From Candidatus Sulfopaludibacter sp. SbA3 (lineage in GTDB: Bacteria; Acidobacteriota; Terriglobia; Bryobacterales; Bryobacteraceae), in NCBI GenBank assembly GCA_945900935.1, contig CAMDKT010000223.1, positions 1-8,760 on the forward strand: a stretch of 8,760 nt of DNA, in the 5' to 3' direction. The notes below the pieces were generated by a model. It was not told the origin of the DNA. It saw only the letters and a list, made by a program, of their open reading frames with translations, and did no database searches. Positions 1-7,751 of this stretch are shown piece by piece. How positions within the stretch are numbered: position 1 is the stretch's first letter; every line of letters starts with the position of its first letter. A program made the position numbers and the translations under genes.

Positions 1-3000
1 AATCCTCCAAATGCGTCGCAAAAATCTTTTCCACCGTACTTTTCGTCCACTCCGGTACCGACACGTTCAGTTGCGACGGCGCCATGTACGCCGAATCGGC
101 CACCGCGGCGAAATATAACAGGCTCGATTCCCAGCTCTCCGCCATGATCCGGCTCGAATAGCCCATCAATGTCGGAAACGTCCGGACGTTTAGAAGTTCC
201 GGGCTATAGCTGTTCGTCAATGTCGGCTTCGACGTGCCGAATGCCCGCGAAATGGCGGCGTAATTGGCTTCCGCCGGAGCCGCCTTAGCCATCTGCCGAA
301 TCTCCTGCGCCAAGCTGTCGCCTTCTTCGGCCCGCGCTCCGTGCATCTCTTTTGCCAGCAGAAACAGCTCCGATGGCGTCACGTTTTCCAACGCCTTTTT
401 CACGCGCCCTTCCCCCAGCCACTCGCCGACCTGCCTCGCGCGTCCAGGCGGCGCGTAGTTCCCCAGCACCCGCGTCACGCGCGTTCGCAACCCCTCGTCC
501 AGCGTCGCTTCCGCCAGCATCAATTCGCCAAAGCGCAAATGCATCGCCACCCATTGCATCTGCCCGGGCGTTACTTTCCAGAAGCGCTGAATCTTCGAAC
601 TCTGCACAATCTGCGGCACCAGGTCGCCCCAAATAAGTGCCTGCTCCCGGCTGGGAATCATGAAATTCTGCTCCGCCTCGGCCAGCGCGTAAGGCAACCC
701 CGTCAGCGATCCCACCAGCCGTCCCCCGGAACTGGCCGGCCAGCCCGAACCCACCACCTCTGTTTGCCGCCACGTTTGGGCAGCGCCTTGCAATCCCAGA
801 AAATCGTGGCTGCGCACGAAAACCGGATTCGTATACAGAATCTGCGCTCCCGGCGGGGCGTAGTGCGCATAGTTCAACCCTACCAGCGTATCCCGCAGCA
901 ACGGCGCCAGGGAGCCGCGGATATCGGCCAACTTCACCGGATCCCCTGCCGCCCGTTCCACTTGCGCGCGGAGATTCAACTTCCGCTGATTCTCAATGTG
1001 CCGCTCGCTCCAATAACCGAAAATCATCGCGTTCTTTTCCACGCCCGTCAGTCCCGCGCGCGGCAACTGAATCTCCGATAGCCGCCCCGAAACCCTTTGC
1101 ACGATGGCCGGATCCAGCTTTCCGCCTTTGCCCAGCGTCTCCAGATGCGCCGCCAAATCGCCCAGCGCTTTCAACGACACCAGCCGCTGGGCCTCGATCA
1201 CCCGGATCATGTCCTGCACCAGCAGCGTCTGTGTATCCTGATCTTCCGCGTTCGCGGTTCCAGCGAGCAAGTCCACCATCCGGTCCTGCGGATTCGTGCC
1301 GGCCGGCGCGCCCGTGGCTTTCATCAGCGCCTGCACGCCGCTCCACCCCGCGTCAAACGTGTCCCGGTCCGTCTTCGTTTTTGCGAATGTACCCAGAATG
1401 CCGGCCATCGTGGCGTCCGCGTCACCCGCCGGAATCGCGCCCTGGCGCACTAGGATCTGCCACAGTGAGAGCAGCCCCTGCATCGTTCCCGCCGCGTTTG
1501 AACGCGCGCCCTGATCGCGTATGGAGGTAATCGACGCAATCGTATCCAGATACGCCAGAATGGTCGCCTCGCTCAGCCCGCCGGTTTCGTTCAACAACGA
1601 GTACTGCGCTCCGTTGGCTCGATACTCCCTTGCCAGACGGTCCACCGTCGCCGCCGCCATCGGCGAAGCTCGCTTCCGGTTCATGTCGCTCAGCGCCATG
1701 AATATCTTCAGCGGTTCGTTCTCCACCGCCTTCCGACAGAGCGCGAACAACGCCTCTAACAGGTCATCGGGCTCTTTCCAGCCCGTCGCCGCCTTCGTCA
1801 GTTTTCCATCGTACTTTCCGTGCGGATGCTTAATGAAAAGCTGCTTCCAAATCTCAACGTTGCCCGGAATATGCGGCTTCCCGGACTCTTCGAATCGCAG
1901 TCGCGTGGTCAGCAGGAGCAGATCCGTGTTGGCTCGAAATACCGGCCGCGCCGGGCCCGGGCTCGTCACCTTCCCCGTCACCGCGCCATAGAACCGTTTC
2001 AGCCTTCCGGACTGGGTCAGGTAATCCTGCGCCGGTCCGCTCACCCGCATCAGCGAGTCGTAGTAGCTCGCCAGCCACCCGTCGTCTTTGGAATTCAGTT
2101 TGTCGAAGAATGCCGCCGGATCGGCGGGCGATATTCCTCCGGCCAACTCCGTCCACATCGCCTCCGCTTTCGCCCCGCCAGGGACTACCGCCCGCCCGTC
2201 CTGGATCGCGTACATTCCCCCAAAAAAATCCAATACGTGCGAAAAAGCTTTCAACCGCATCACCGGAATCGAGGCCTTCAGTTTCGTCGCCACTTCCCGG
2301 TCCACTTTCGACATTCCCAGGTACAGCCGGCACAGTTGCGGGTCACTCAAGAATTGATCGATGAATGCCCCCTGCTGCTTTTCCTTCGCGCCCAGCCAAT
2401 AATCGGGCCCGTACAGCACCGGCACTTGCGTGGCCTTAAAATCGTATTCAAACGGACGGTTGGCCCGCAGTGCCTGTTCCAATTCGGCTAGAGGAAAGCC
2501 GGAATCAATCGTCAGGAACGCCCGCGATGCGTTGAGCGTCTCCAACACGACTTCGGCCCCGCACCCGCCCCGCATGCGGTAGCCAAGCGCCCGCAACAAA
2601 TCCCCGGTCACCGGCGACTCGCACTGCTCGACACGGATCTTCTGCTGCTCGCCGGCAATCTTGCTCAATTCCCTCGCCTGCGACAGGTACCGCACCACCA
2701 GTTTCAAATACTCGGTCGGCTCCAGCCCTTCATTCGAGTTCGCCGCCTGATACCCATTGGTCACCACGTTGCGAGCCAAGGCCGGCAGAATATCTTCCCG
2801 CGGCAGATCCGGGCTCAGCGCCGCCATTCGCGAAAAGCTGCGCAGCGGCCCCGGAATCTCGATCATCGTGTATTCCGCCAACTCCGCCTTCGGCGCCGGT
2901 ATCGTCCCGCCGCCCGCCAGCCGCGAATGCGTCCGCGCCGCCGCCGTGTCCCCCGCCAGCAGATCCAGCGCCACCAGACGCCGCGCATACTTGCCCGCCT

Positions 3001-3262
3001 CCCGTGACCCGCTCTTTTCCAAAAGCGTCAACAGCCTCTCGTAGGCCTGCCGCGCCGCCGGGTCCCCGTGGCGGTCAAGGAACTCCGCCGCCACCGTTAA
3101 AGTCACCGCGTCATTGGGTGCCTCTTTCGCGGCCGAAAGCAGCAGTGATCGCGCCGCGCCCGCCTGCCCTTTCTCCTCTAATAGCCGGGCACGAGAGGCA
3201 ATCTCTTGCCCCGCCGCCAGCGTCCCGCAAACTAAGAAACAGAGCGTTAGAATGTGTCGCAT
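1..3262 (-). CDS. Large exported protein of unknown function, 3' end outside window
   Basis: I do not recognise a named family. Reading the minus strand from ATG at 3262, I translated every codon to the window edge and found no stop: at least 1087 residues, C-terminus missing. The N-terminus is MRHILTLCFLVCGTLAAGQE: a short basic start, a hydrophobic core and a likely signal peptidase I site after AAG (residues 16-18). There is no lipobox (FLVC has V before Cys), so it is probably periplasmic or secreted rather than lipidated. Residues about 20-110 are Ala/Leu/Arg-rich helices resembling TPR-like repeats (for example SRARLLEEKGQAGAARSLLL). The rest mixes helical stretches with aromatic motifs such as YGPDYWLGAKEKQQ (near 285-297) and YAPPGAQILYTNPVF (near 798-812). 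I see no catalytic signature and no further membrane segment. The start is chosen for its signal peptide; upstream GGGGA is a weak ribosome site. It lies behind the lgt terminator and is probably transcribed separately. Codon use resembles its neighbours. Uncharacterised acidobacterial proteins of this style exist, from memory. Confidence 0.85.
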   Translation of the reverse strand, partial: MRHILTLCFLVCGTLAAGQEIASRARLLEEKGQAGAARSLLLSAAKEAPNDAVTLTVAAEFLDRHGDPAARQAYERLLTLLEKSGSREAGKYARRLVALDLLAGDTAAARTHSRLAGGGTIPAPKAELAEYTMIEIPGPLRSFSRMAALSPDLPREDILPALARNVVTNGYQAANSNEGLEPTEYLKLVVRYLSQARELSKIAGEQQKIRVEQCESPVTGDLLRALGYRMRGGCGAEVVLETLNASRAFLTIDSGFPLAELEQALRANRPFEYDFKATQVPVLYGPDYWLGAKEKQQGAFIDQFLSDPQLCRLYLGMSKVDREVATKLKASIPVMRLKAFSHVLDFFGGMYAIQDGRAVVPGGAKAEAMWTELAGGISPADPAAFFDKLNSKDDGWLASYYDSLMRVSGPAQDYLTQSGRLKRFYGAVTGKVTSPGPARPVFRANTDLLLLTTRLRFEESGKPHIPGNVEIWKQLFIKHPHGKYDGKLTKAATGWKEPDDLLEALFALCRKAVENEPLKIFMALSDMNRKRASPMAAATVDRLAREYRANGAQYSLLNETGGLSEATILAYLDTIASITSIRDQGARSNAAGTMQGLLSLWQILVRQGAIPAGDADATMAGILGTFAKTKTDRDTFDAGWSGVQALMKATGAPAGTNPQDRMVDLLAGTANAEDQDTQTLLVQDMIRVIEAQRLVSLKALGDLAAHLETLGKGGKLDPAIVQRVSGRLSEIQLPRAGLTGVEKNAMIFGYWSERHIENQRKLNLRAQVERAAGDPVKLADIRGSLAPLLRDTLVGLNYAHYAPPGAQILYTNPVFVRSHDFLGLQGAAQTWRQTEVVGSGWPASSGGRLVGSLTGLPYALAEAEQNFMIPSREQALIWGDLVPQIVQSSKIQRFWKVTPGQMQWVAMHLRFGELMLAEATLDEGLRTRVTRVLGNYAPPGRARQVGEWLGEGRVKKALENVTPSELFLLAKEMHGARAEEGDSLAQEIRQMAKAAPAEANYAAISRAFGTSKPTLTNSYSPELLNVRTFPTLMGYSSRIMAESWESSLLYFAAVADSAYMAPSQLNVSVPEWTKSTVEKIFATHLED

Positions 3263-3363
3263 CGGTATCCGTCCCCGAGAACGGTGCTATTACTCTAACA
3301 CTACTGCCGGGCTCCGGATAACACTCCGTTCAGCTCCTATCAGAGTTAACAATCGAAGGAATC

Positions 3364-3405
3364 AAAAAACAGGAAGCGCCGAACCCGGTCGAGTTCGGCG
3401 CTTCC
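3364..3405 (-). terminator. Intrinsic terminator of the ileS-lspA-lgt unit
   Basis: A perfect 13-bp inverted repeat, GGAAGCGCCGAAC (3372-3384) with GTTCGGCGCTTCC (3393-3405), encloses an 8-base loop. Read on the minus strand it is followed after two bases by six T (complement of 3364-3369), the classic layout of a Rho-independent terminator. It lies about 210 bases past the lgt stop and about 100 bases before the next gene. On the plus strand there is also a run of six T (3416-3421), but 10 bases beyond the stem, so plus-strand termination is less likely. The A run and T run flanking the stem could pair and lengthen it. Confidence 0.85.
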
Positions 3406-3422
3406 AGCGATCCAGTTTTTTG

Positions 3423-3439
3423 GGAACCCGGCGGGTTCC
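3423..3439. repeat. Short inverted repeat, 7-bp stem
   Basis: GGAACCC and GGGTTCC are separated by three bases, giving a perfect GC-rich hairpin 17 bases from the terminator stem. Neither strand has a T run right after it, so alone it is not a terminator. In the minus-strand transcript it would sit upstream of the terminator, where it might shield the 3' end of the mRNA; that is inference. Confidence 0.6.
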
Positions 3440-3451
3440 TCCCCCCGGACG

Positions 3452-3471
3452 GTGCCGCGTACGCGGATCAC
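3452..3471. repeat. Palindrome CCGCGTACGCGG with GTG/CAC arms
   Basis: CCGCGTACGCGG at 3455-3466 is a perfect 12-bp palindrome. The flanking GTG (3452-3454) and CAC (3469-3471) can extend the pairing across a two-base bulge. It could be a protein-binding site or a third hairpin in the lgt 3' untranslated region. In GC-rich DNA such a palindrome can also arise by chance, and no function is assigned. Confidence 0.4.
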
Positions 3472-3613
3472 ATGCTTTGGGATCTAATCGCCCTCAGTGA
3501 ATCAACTGCTCGCCGCTGCCTGCCGACGCCGTCGTCATCGGGTCGGCCAGCCGCGCCCGGTCCGGAATCACCAGCGCTTAATACCTCTTTCGCGATCCCG
3601 CGCAAACGCCAAC

Positions 3614-4411
3614 TCAGGCGGTTGTGTCCGCCACTGCCGTACTCCCGCCGCGGCTCCGGTGCCAGTACCACGCACCCAACGCCACAAATCCCAGGCTCAT
3701 CCACTGCGTCAACGACAATCCGCCCACCAGCCCCTGCGCATGGGACCGCACGAACTCCACTCCGAATCGAACCAGCGAATACGTCACCAGGTAGAACCCG
3801 ATCTGCGCCCCAGGCCCCAACTTCCACCCCGCCCGCTGCCACAACATTCCGAAAATCACGAACTCCGCCAATGCTTCATATAACTGCGTCGGATGCAGCC
3901 CAACTCCTAGCGGTACTCCGGTCAGCTCCGCCGCCTCCGGACTCCGAAACACCACCGCCCACGCCCGGTCGCACCGCGCTCCCCAGCAACACCCCGCCGC
4001 GAAACATCCCAATCGCCCAATCCCATGCCCAATCGCCAGCCCCGGAGCCAGCAAATCCGCCGTCTCCAAAAACGGCAGCCCATGCTTCCTCATGTACCAC
4101 CACGCAAACACAATCGCCAGAATCAGCCCGCCCTGAAAAACGCCTGCCGCCTGCAGTGTGCTAACGCTGAAAATGTCGCCGATGTTCCGGCTGTAGTGGC
4201 TCTCCCAGTCAAACAGAATCATCGCAATCTTCGCCCCGGCCAACCCCGCCAACGCGCACAGCACCACCAAGTTCGAAATCTTCTCCGCGTCCAAGCCCCG
4301 CCGCCGGGCCAGCGTCGTACTTGCTTTCAGTCCCGCCAACACTCCCAGCGCCACCAGCACTCCATACGCCGGCAGGAAGAAATCGCCAAATTGAAATAGC
4401 TTCGGAAACAT
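3614..4411 (-). CDS. lgt: Prolipoprotein diacylglyceryl transferase, Cys-rich active-site variant
   Basis: Lgt transfers a diacylglyceryl group from phosphatidylglycerol to the lipobox cysteine of prolipoproteins in the cytoplasmic membrane, the first step of lipoprotein maturation. The product is 265 residues, a normal length, with about seven hydrophobic segments. Family marks are AYGVL (Y16, matching E. coli Y26), VFQGG (91-95), GHGIGRLGCFAAGCCWG (128-144) and HPTQLYE (173-179). In the signature, R133 matches the important R143 of E. coli and G144 matches G154. The usual GRxGNFxNxExxG reads GRLGCFAAGCCWG, so the positions of N146 and E151 are both Cys, and that of H103 is Gln (Q93). Similar Cys-containing signatures occur in other acidobacterial and deltaproteobacterial Lgt proteins, from memory, so this is probably a working variant. 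I chose ATG at 4411 over a start eight codons upstream because it gives MFPKLF with an ideal AAGGAG eight bases before it and overlaps the lspA stop by one base (TAATG). Confidence 0.93.
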   Translation of the reverse strand: MFPKLFQFGDFFLPAYGVLVALGVLAGLKASTTLARRRGLDAEKISNLVVLCALAGLAGAKIAMILFDWESHYSRNIGDIFSVSTLQAAGVFQGGLILAIVFAWWYMRKHGLPFLETADLLAPGLAIGHGIGRLGCFAAGCCWGARCDRAWAVVFRSPEAAELTGVPLGVGLHPTQLYEALAEFVIFGMLWQRAGWKLGPGAQIGFYLVTYSLVRFGVEFVRSHAQGLVGGLSLTQWMSLGFVALGAWYWHRSRGGSTAVADTTA

Positions 4412-4905
4412 TACGCGGTCTCCTTTTGCCGCCACAAATCAATCAGCAGCAGCACCGCGCCCACCGATATCGCGCTATCAGCCACATTGAACGCCGGAAA
4501 CTGCCAGTCCCGCCAATAGAACAACACGAAGTCCGTCACACTGCCGCGCAGAATACGGTCATACAAGTTCCCCAGCGCCCCGCCCAGCACCAGCGCCAGC
4601 GCCAGCCGCCCCGCCGCCGAGTGCGTCTCCGGCTTCACCAGCGCGCCCCGGAACATCCACGCCACAACCAGCGTCACCACCCCCGACAACCCGATCAACA
4701 CCACGCCCCGCACCACGTCCGGCGCGTCGGCCAAAATGCTAAACGCCGCCCCCCGGTTCTGCGCGTGAACAATCGACAACAGCCCCGGAATCACCGCATG
4801 AGTATCCCAAAACGAGACGTGCCGCTCGATCCAGCGCTTGGAAATCCAATCCAGCGCAAAAATGCCCGGAATTAACCCCACCAGCGCTAGCTTCGATTTC
4901 GTCAA
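4411..4905 (-). CDS. lspA: Lipoprotein signal peptidase (signal peptidase II)
   Basis: LspA is the membrane aspartyl protease that removes the signal peptide from diacylglyceryl-modified prolipoproteins, the step after Lgt. From a TTG start the product is 164 residues, the usual size, with four hydrophobic segments (about 5-20, 65-84, 99-113 and 142-157). The conserved blocks are DWISK (19-23), QNRGAAFS (49-56), GNLYDRILRGSVTDF (112-126) and FNVADSAISVG (139-149). D116 and D143 are the expected catalytic pair. The TTG at 4905 overlaps the ileS stop in the sequence TTGA, and AAGGTGA lies 10 bases upstream. The alternative ATG at 4947 would add 14 residues without homology-like character and lie inside ileS, so TTG is preferred. 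Translation is probably coupled to ileS. An ileS-lspA neighbourhood is well known in E. coli; the added downstream lgt places both lipoprotein steps together. Confidence 0.95.
   Translation of the reverse strand: MTKSKLALVGLIPGIFALDWISKRWIERHVSFWDTHAVIPGLLSIVHAQNRGAAFSILADAPDVVRGVVLIGLSGVVTLVVAWMFRGALVKPETHSAAGRLALALVLGGALGNLYDRILRGSVTDFVLFYWRDWQFPAFNVADSAISVGAVLLLIDLWRQKETA
4420..4425 (-). promoter_or_regulatory. Ribosome binding site of lgt, inside the end of lspA
   Basis: AAGGAG on the minus strand lies eight bases before the ATG at 4411, within the last codons of lspA. It fixes the lgt start and shows that lgt has its own strong ribosome site despite the one-base overlap with the lspA stop. 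Confidence 0.85.
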
Positions 4906-7709
4906 CCCGCCACCATCACCTTCACAGCCGAGGCGCACGGCGCGCAAACCGCCGGCAAATCGCTATCGGAGCCAACATCGTGCGTGTACTTCCAGCACCG
5001 TTCACACTTTACGCCCGTCGCCCGCACAACGCTGACGCGCAGCGCCCCCCCAGCCGCCAATTCCACTTCACTCACAATAAATAAGGCTGGCAACTGCCCA
5101 ACATACCGCTCTAACAATGGCAGCAATGTCCCATCGGCCTCCAGCCGCACCCGCGCCTCCAACGGCGCGCCGATCACTTTGTCCTGCCGCGCTGTCTCCA
5201 GCACTTTCAACACCTCGTCCCGTACTCCAATCAGCCGGTCCCAAGCCGCCATTCGCTCCACATTCATCCGTCCGCCCAATTCACCCGCCGCCGGCAACAG
5301 CGCCAAATGAACCGACGTTGGAGCCCCCGCCGCACGCGCAAATCCCAGCCAGATTTCTTCGCATGTAAACGCCAGCACCGGAGCCAGCAGCCGCGTCAAT
5401 ACGTCCGTCAACCGCCAGAGCGCCGTCTGCGCGCTGCGCCGTTCCGCGCTCCGCGTCGCCGTCGTGTACAACCGGTCTTTCAAGACGTCAAAATACACCG
5501 CGCTCAAATCCGTGCCGCAAAACGCATAGGCCGCCTGATACACCCGATGAAACGCATACTCATCATAAAAGCCCCGGCATTTCACCACCAAGTCGTCGGC
5601 CCGAGTCAGAATCCACTGGTCAATCTCGGCCAGTTCATCAAAGGCAACCAAATCCGTGGCGGGATCAAATGCATTCAGATTCCCCAGCGCATACCGGAAC
5701 GTATTCCGGATCTTCCGGTACGCCTCCGTCAGCCGCGTCAGAATCGTCTCGGACAACCGCACGTCTTCCCAGAACTCAACCGACGAAACCCACAACCGCA
5801 AAATCTCCGCCCCGTACTGCTTAATGATCTTCTCCGGCTCAATCATATTGCCCAGAGATTTCGACATCGCCTTGCCGTTCTCATCCAGCGTCCAGCCGTT
5901 CGTCAGGGAACCCCGGTAAGGCGCGGCACCCTTCAATCCCACCCCAACCAACAACGAAGAATGGAACCACCCCCGATACTGATCCCCGCCCTCCAAATAC
6001 ATGTCCGCCGGCCACGGCAACCCATTCGCCTCGTTCAACACCGCCAAATGGCTCGACCCCGAATCAAACCAGACATCCAAAATATCCCGTTCTTTTTCGA
6101 ACGCCGCGCCGCCGCACTCTTTGCAAACAAACCCCGGCCCCAGCAACTCCTCCGCCGTCCGTTCATACCAGACATCGGCCGAATGCTCCCGAAAAAGATC
6201 CACCACGGAATCCAGCGGCGCACGGTCCGTCACCAGCGCCTGACAGCCCTTGCACGTAAACGCAATGATCGGAACCCCCCACGTCCGCTGCCGCGAAATA
6301 CACCAATCCGGCCGCGTCGCGATCATGTTGCTGATCCGTTCCTCGCCCCACGCCGGCCACCACTTCACCCCCCGAATCGCCTCCAACGCATTCTCCCGCA
6401 ACCCGTTCCGATCCATGCCGATAAACCACTGCTCGGTGGCCCGGAAAATGGTCGGCTTGTGGCACCGCCAGCAGTGCGGATAACTATGCGAAATCGGCAC
6501 ATGCGCCAACAGCGCCCCTGCTTCCTTCAACAAGGCAACAACAATCGGATTCGACTCCCAAACCGTCTTGCCGATCAACGCTTCCGGCAACGCCCCCGGC
6601 TCCTCGGCCGTGTGATACATCCGCCCCGCCCCATCCACCGGGCAGTAAACAGGCAAGCCATTCTGCATGCCCGCCACGTAATCTTCCTGCCCATGCCCCG
6701 GCGCAGTATGCACCGCGCCCGTGCCCTGTTCCAACGTCACATGCTCGCCCAGCAGCCCCAGCGAATCCCGCTCAATAAACGGGTGCCGAAATGTCGCCTG
6801 ATCCAGCTTCGCCCCCGCAAACCGGGCCAGTTCCGCTCCGTCCACCCAACCCAGCGCCGCCTTCACCGCCTCCAACAATCCCGCCGCGACCAAATAAACA
6901 GCGCCCCCGGTCTCATAAGCCACATACTCAAACCGCGGATGATAAGCAATGCCCAAGTTCGACGGAATCGTCCACGGCGTCGTCGTCCAGATCAGCCCAT
7001 AAACGTCTTTCCCGGCCAACGCGGCATCCACCAAAGCAGCATCCGAAGTCAGCTTGAACCGCACATAAATCGAAGGGCTCTTGTGGTCTTCGTACTCCAC
7101 TTCCGCCTCCGCCAAAGCCGTCCGGCAACTGATGCACCAGTTCACCGGCTTCAATCCGCGATACACATAACCCTTGTCAAAGAAGTCGACAAACGCGCCC
7201 GCAATGACAGCCTGATACTCCGGCGACATTGTCAAATACGGCTTCTCCCAGCGCCCAAAAATCCCCAGCCGTTGAAACGCAGCATTCTGCAAATCGACAT
7301 ACTTCTGCGCATAGGCCCGGCAGGCCCGCCGAATCTGCGCCGGCGTCATCTGCGCCTTCTTCGACCCCAACTCCCCGTCCACCTTGATCTCAATCGGCAG
7401 CCCATGGCAATCCCAGCCGGGCACGTACGGCGAGTCCAACCCCGCCATCGTCCGTGACTTGACAATGAAATCCTTCAGCAGCTTATTAAACGCATGGCCC
7501 AGATGAATATTGCCATTGGCGTACGGCGGCCCGTCATGCAGCACATACATCGGCTGCCCGGCGCGGGCCTCCCGAATGCGGCCATACAGATTCCCGTCTT
7601 TCCATTCGGCCAGCAATCGCGGTTCCAACACCGGCAAATTGGCCTTCATAGAAAAATCGGTCTTCGGCAGGTTGACCGTCTTTTTGAGTTCGACTTTGCT
7701 CCAGTCCAT
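4902..7709 (-). CDS. ileS: Isoleucyl-tRNA synthetase
   Basis: This cytoplasmic class I enzyme joins isoleucine to tRNA-Ile and edits mischarged valine. The product is 935 residues, the normal full length for a bacterial enzyme. Visible parts in order: the ATP-binding HIGH motif as HLGH (69-72) after GPPYANGNI; the CP1 editing domain with TTTPWTIPSN (242-251) and GTGAVHTAPGHGQEDY (329-344), whose D343 matches the E. coli editing aspartate; Cys pairs C486/C489 and C529/C532, probably a zinc site; WFDSGSSH (547-554); the KMSKS loop as KAMSKS (613-618); the anticodon-binding helical domain (about 695-850); and a C-terminal zinc finger C902/C905 with C922/C925. ATG at 7709 gives the usual start MDWSKVELKKTVNLP. 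No good Shine-Dalgarno precedes it. All key residues are present and I see no frameshift. It heads the unit with lspA and lgt, and its TGA stop overlaps the lspA TTG start. Confidence 0.98.
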   Translation of the reverse strand: MDWSKVELKKTVNLPKTDFSMKANLPVLEPRLLAEWKDGNLYGRIREARAGQPMYVLHDGPPYANGNIHLGHAFNKLLKDFIVKSRTMAGLDSPYVPGWDCHGLPIEIKVDGELGSKKAQMTPAQIRRACRAYAQKYVDLQNAAFQRLGIFGRWEKPYLTMSPEYQAVIAGAFVDFFDKGYVYRGLKPVNWCISCRTALAEAEVEYEDHKSPSIYVRFKLTSDAALVDAALAGKDVYGLIWTTTPWTIPSNLGIAYHPRFEYVAYETGGAVYLVAAGLLEAVKAALGWVDGAELARFAGAKLDQATFRHPFIERDSLGLLGEHVTLEQGTGAVHTAPGHGQEDYVAGMQNGLPVYCPVDGAGRMYHTAEEPGALPEALIGKTVWESNPIVVALLKEAGALLAHVPISHSYPHCWRCHKPTIFRATEQWFIGMDRNGLRENALEAIRGVKWWPAWGEERISNMIATRPDWCISRQRTWGVPIIAFTCKGCQALVTDRAPLDSVVDLFREHSADVWYERTAEELLGPGFVCKECGGAAFEKERDILDVWFDSGSSHLAVLNEANGLPWPADMYLEGGDQYRGWFHSSLLVGVGLKGAAPYRGSLTNGWTLDENGKAMSKSLGNMIEPEKIIKQYGAEILRLWVSSVEFWEDVRLSETILTRLTEAYRKIRNTFRYALGNLNAFDPATDLVAFDELAEIDQWILTRADDLVVKCRGFYDEYAFHRVYQAAYAFCGTDLSAVYFDVLKDRLYTTATRSAERRSAQTALWRLTDVLTRLLAPVLAFTCEEIWLGFARAAGAPTSVHLALLPAAGELGGRMNVERMAAWDRLIGVRDEVLKVLETARQDKVIGAPLEARVRLEADGTLLPLLERYVGQLPALFIVSEVELAAGGALRVSVVRATGVKCERCWKYTHDVGSDSDLPAVCAPCASAVKVMVAG

Positions 7710-7721
7710 GGGGTATCAACC

Positions 7722-7751
7722 ATTATCGGTGCAGAACCCCGGAATTGCGAA
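7722..7751 (-). promoter_or_regulatory. Candidate ileS promoter with very short leader
   Basis: On the minus strand TTCGCA (7751-7746, four of six to TTGACA) is followed after 18 bases by GATAAT (7727-7722, five of six to TATAAT). The -10 ends 12 bases before the ATG, so transcription would begin roughly five bases before the start codon. That would make ileS nearly leaderless, which fits the lack of a Shine-Dalgarno there. The match is by eye only; a promoter farther upstream is possible. Confidence 0.35.

Larger units (their letters stand above)
3263..3613. other. 351-base intergenic region with inverted repeats, no convincing gene
   Basis: This gap lies between the stop of lgt and the start of the large exported protein, both on the minus strand. 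It holds a strong terminator hairpin (3364-3405), a second 7-bp hairpin (3423-3439) and a 12-bp palindrome (3455-3466), described separately. The 100 bases next to the large gene should carry its promoter, but I find no -35/-10 pair good enough to call. The longer open frames crossing the gap are shadows or extensions of frames overlapping lgt. Confidence 0.6.

Noticed and set aside
341..2491. Several open frames on both strands between about 285 and 2491, some over 200 codons
   Set aside because: All overlap the large minus-strand exported gene, which is open throughout with a signal peptide; the others have shadow-like composition.
3494..3571. 25-codon minus-strand frame starting GTG (MIPDRARLADPMTTASAGSG) after lgt, with AGAGG about 12 bases upstream
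   Set aside because: It is very short, the ribosome-site spacing is too long, and it resembles no known small protein. Conservation in relatives would be needed to revive it.
5307..7457. 716-codon plus-strand open frame opposite ileS
   Set aside because: It is Arg/Pro/Gln-rich and low in hydrophobic segments, as expected of an antisense frame in GC-rich DNA. It lies wholly opposite a fully conserved ileS and has no domain signature.
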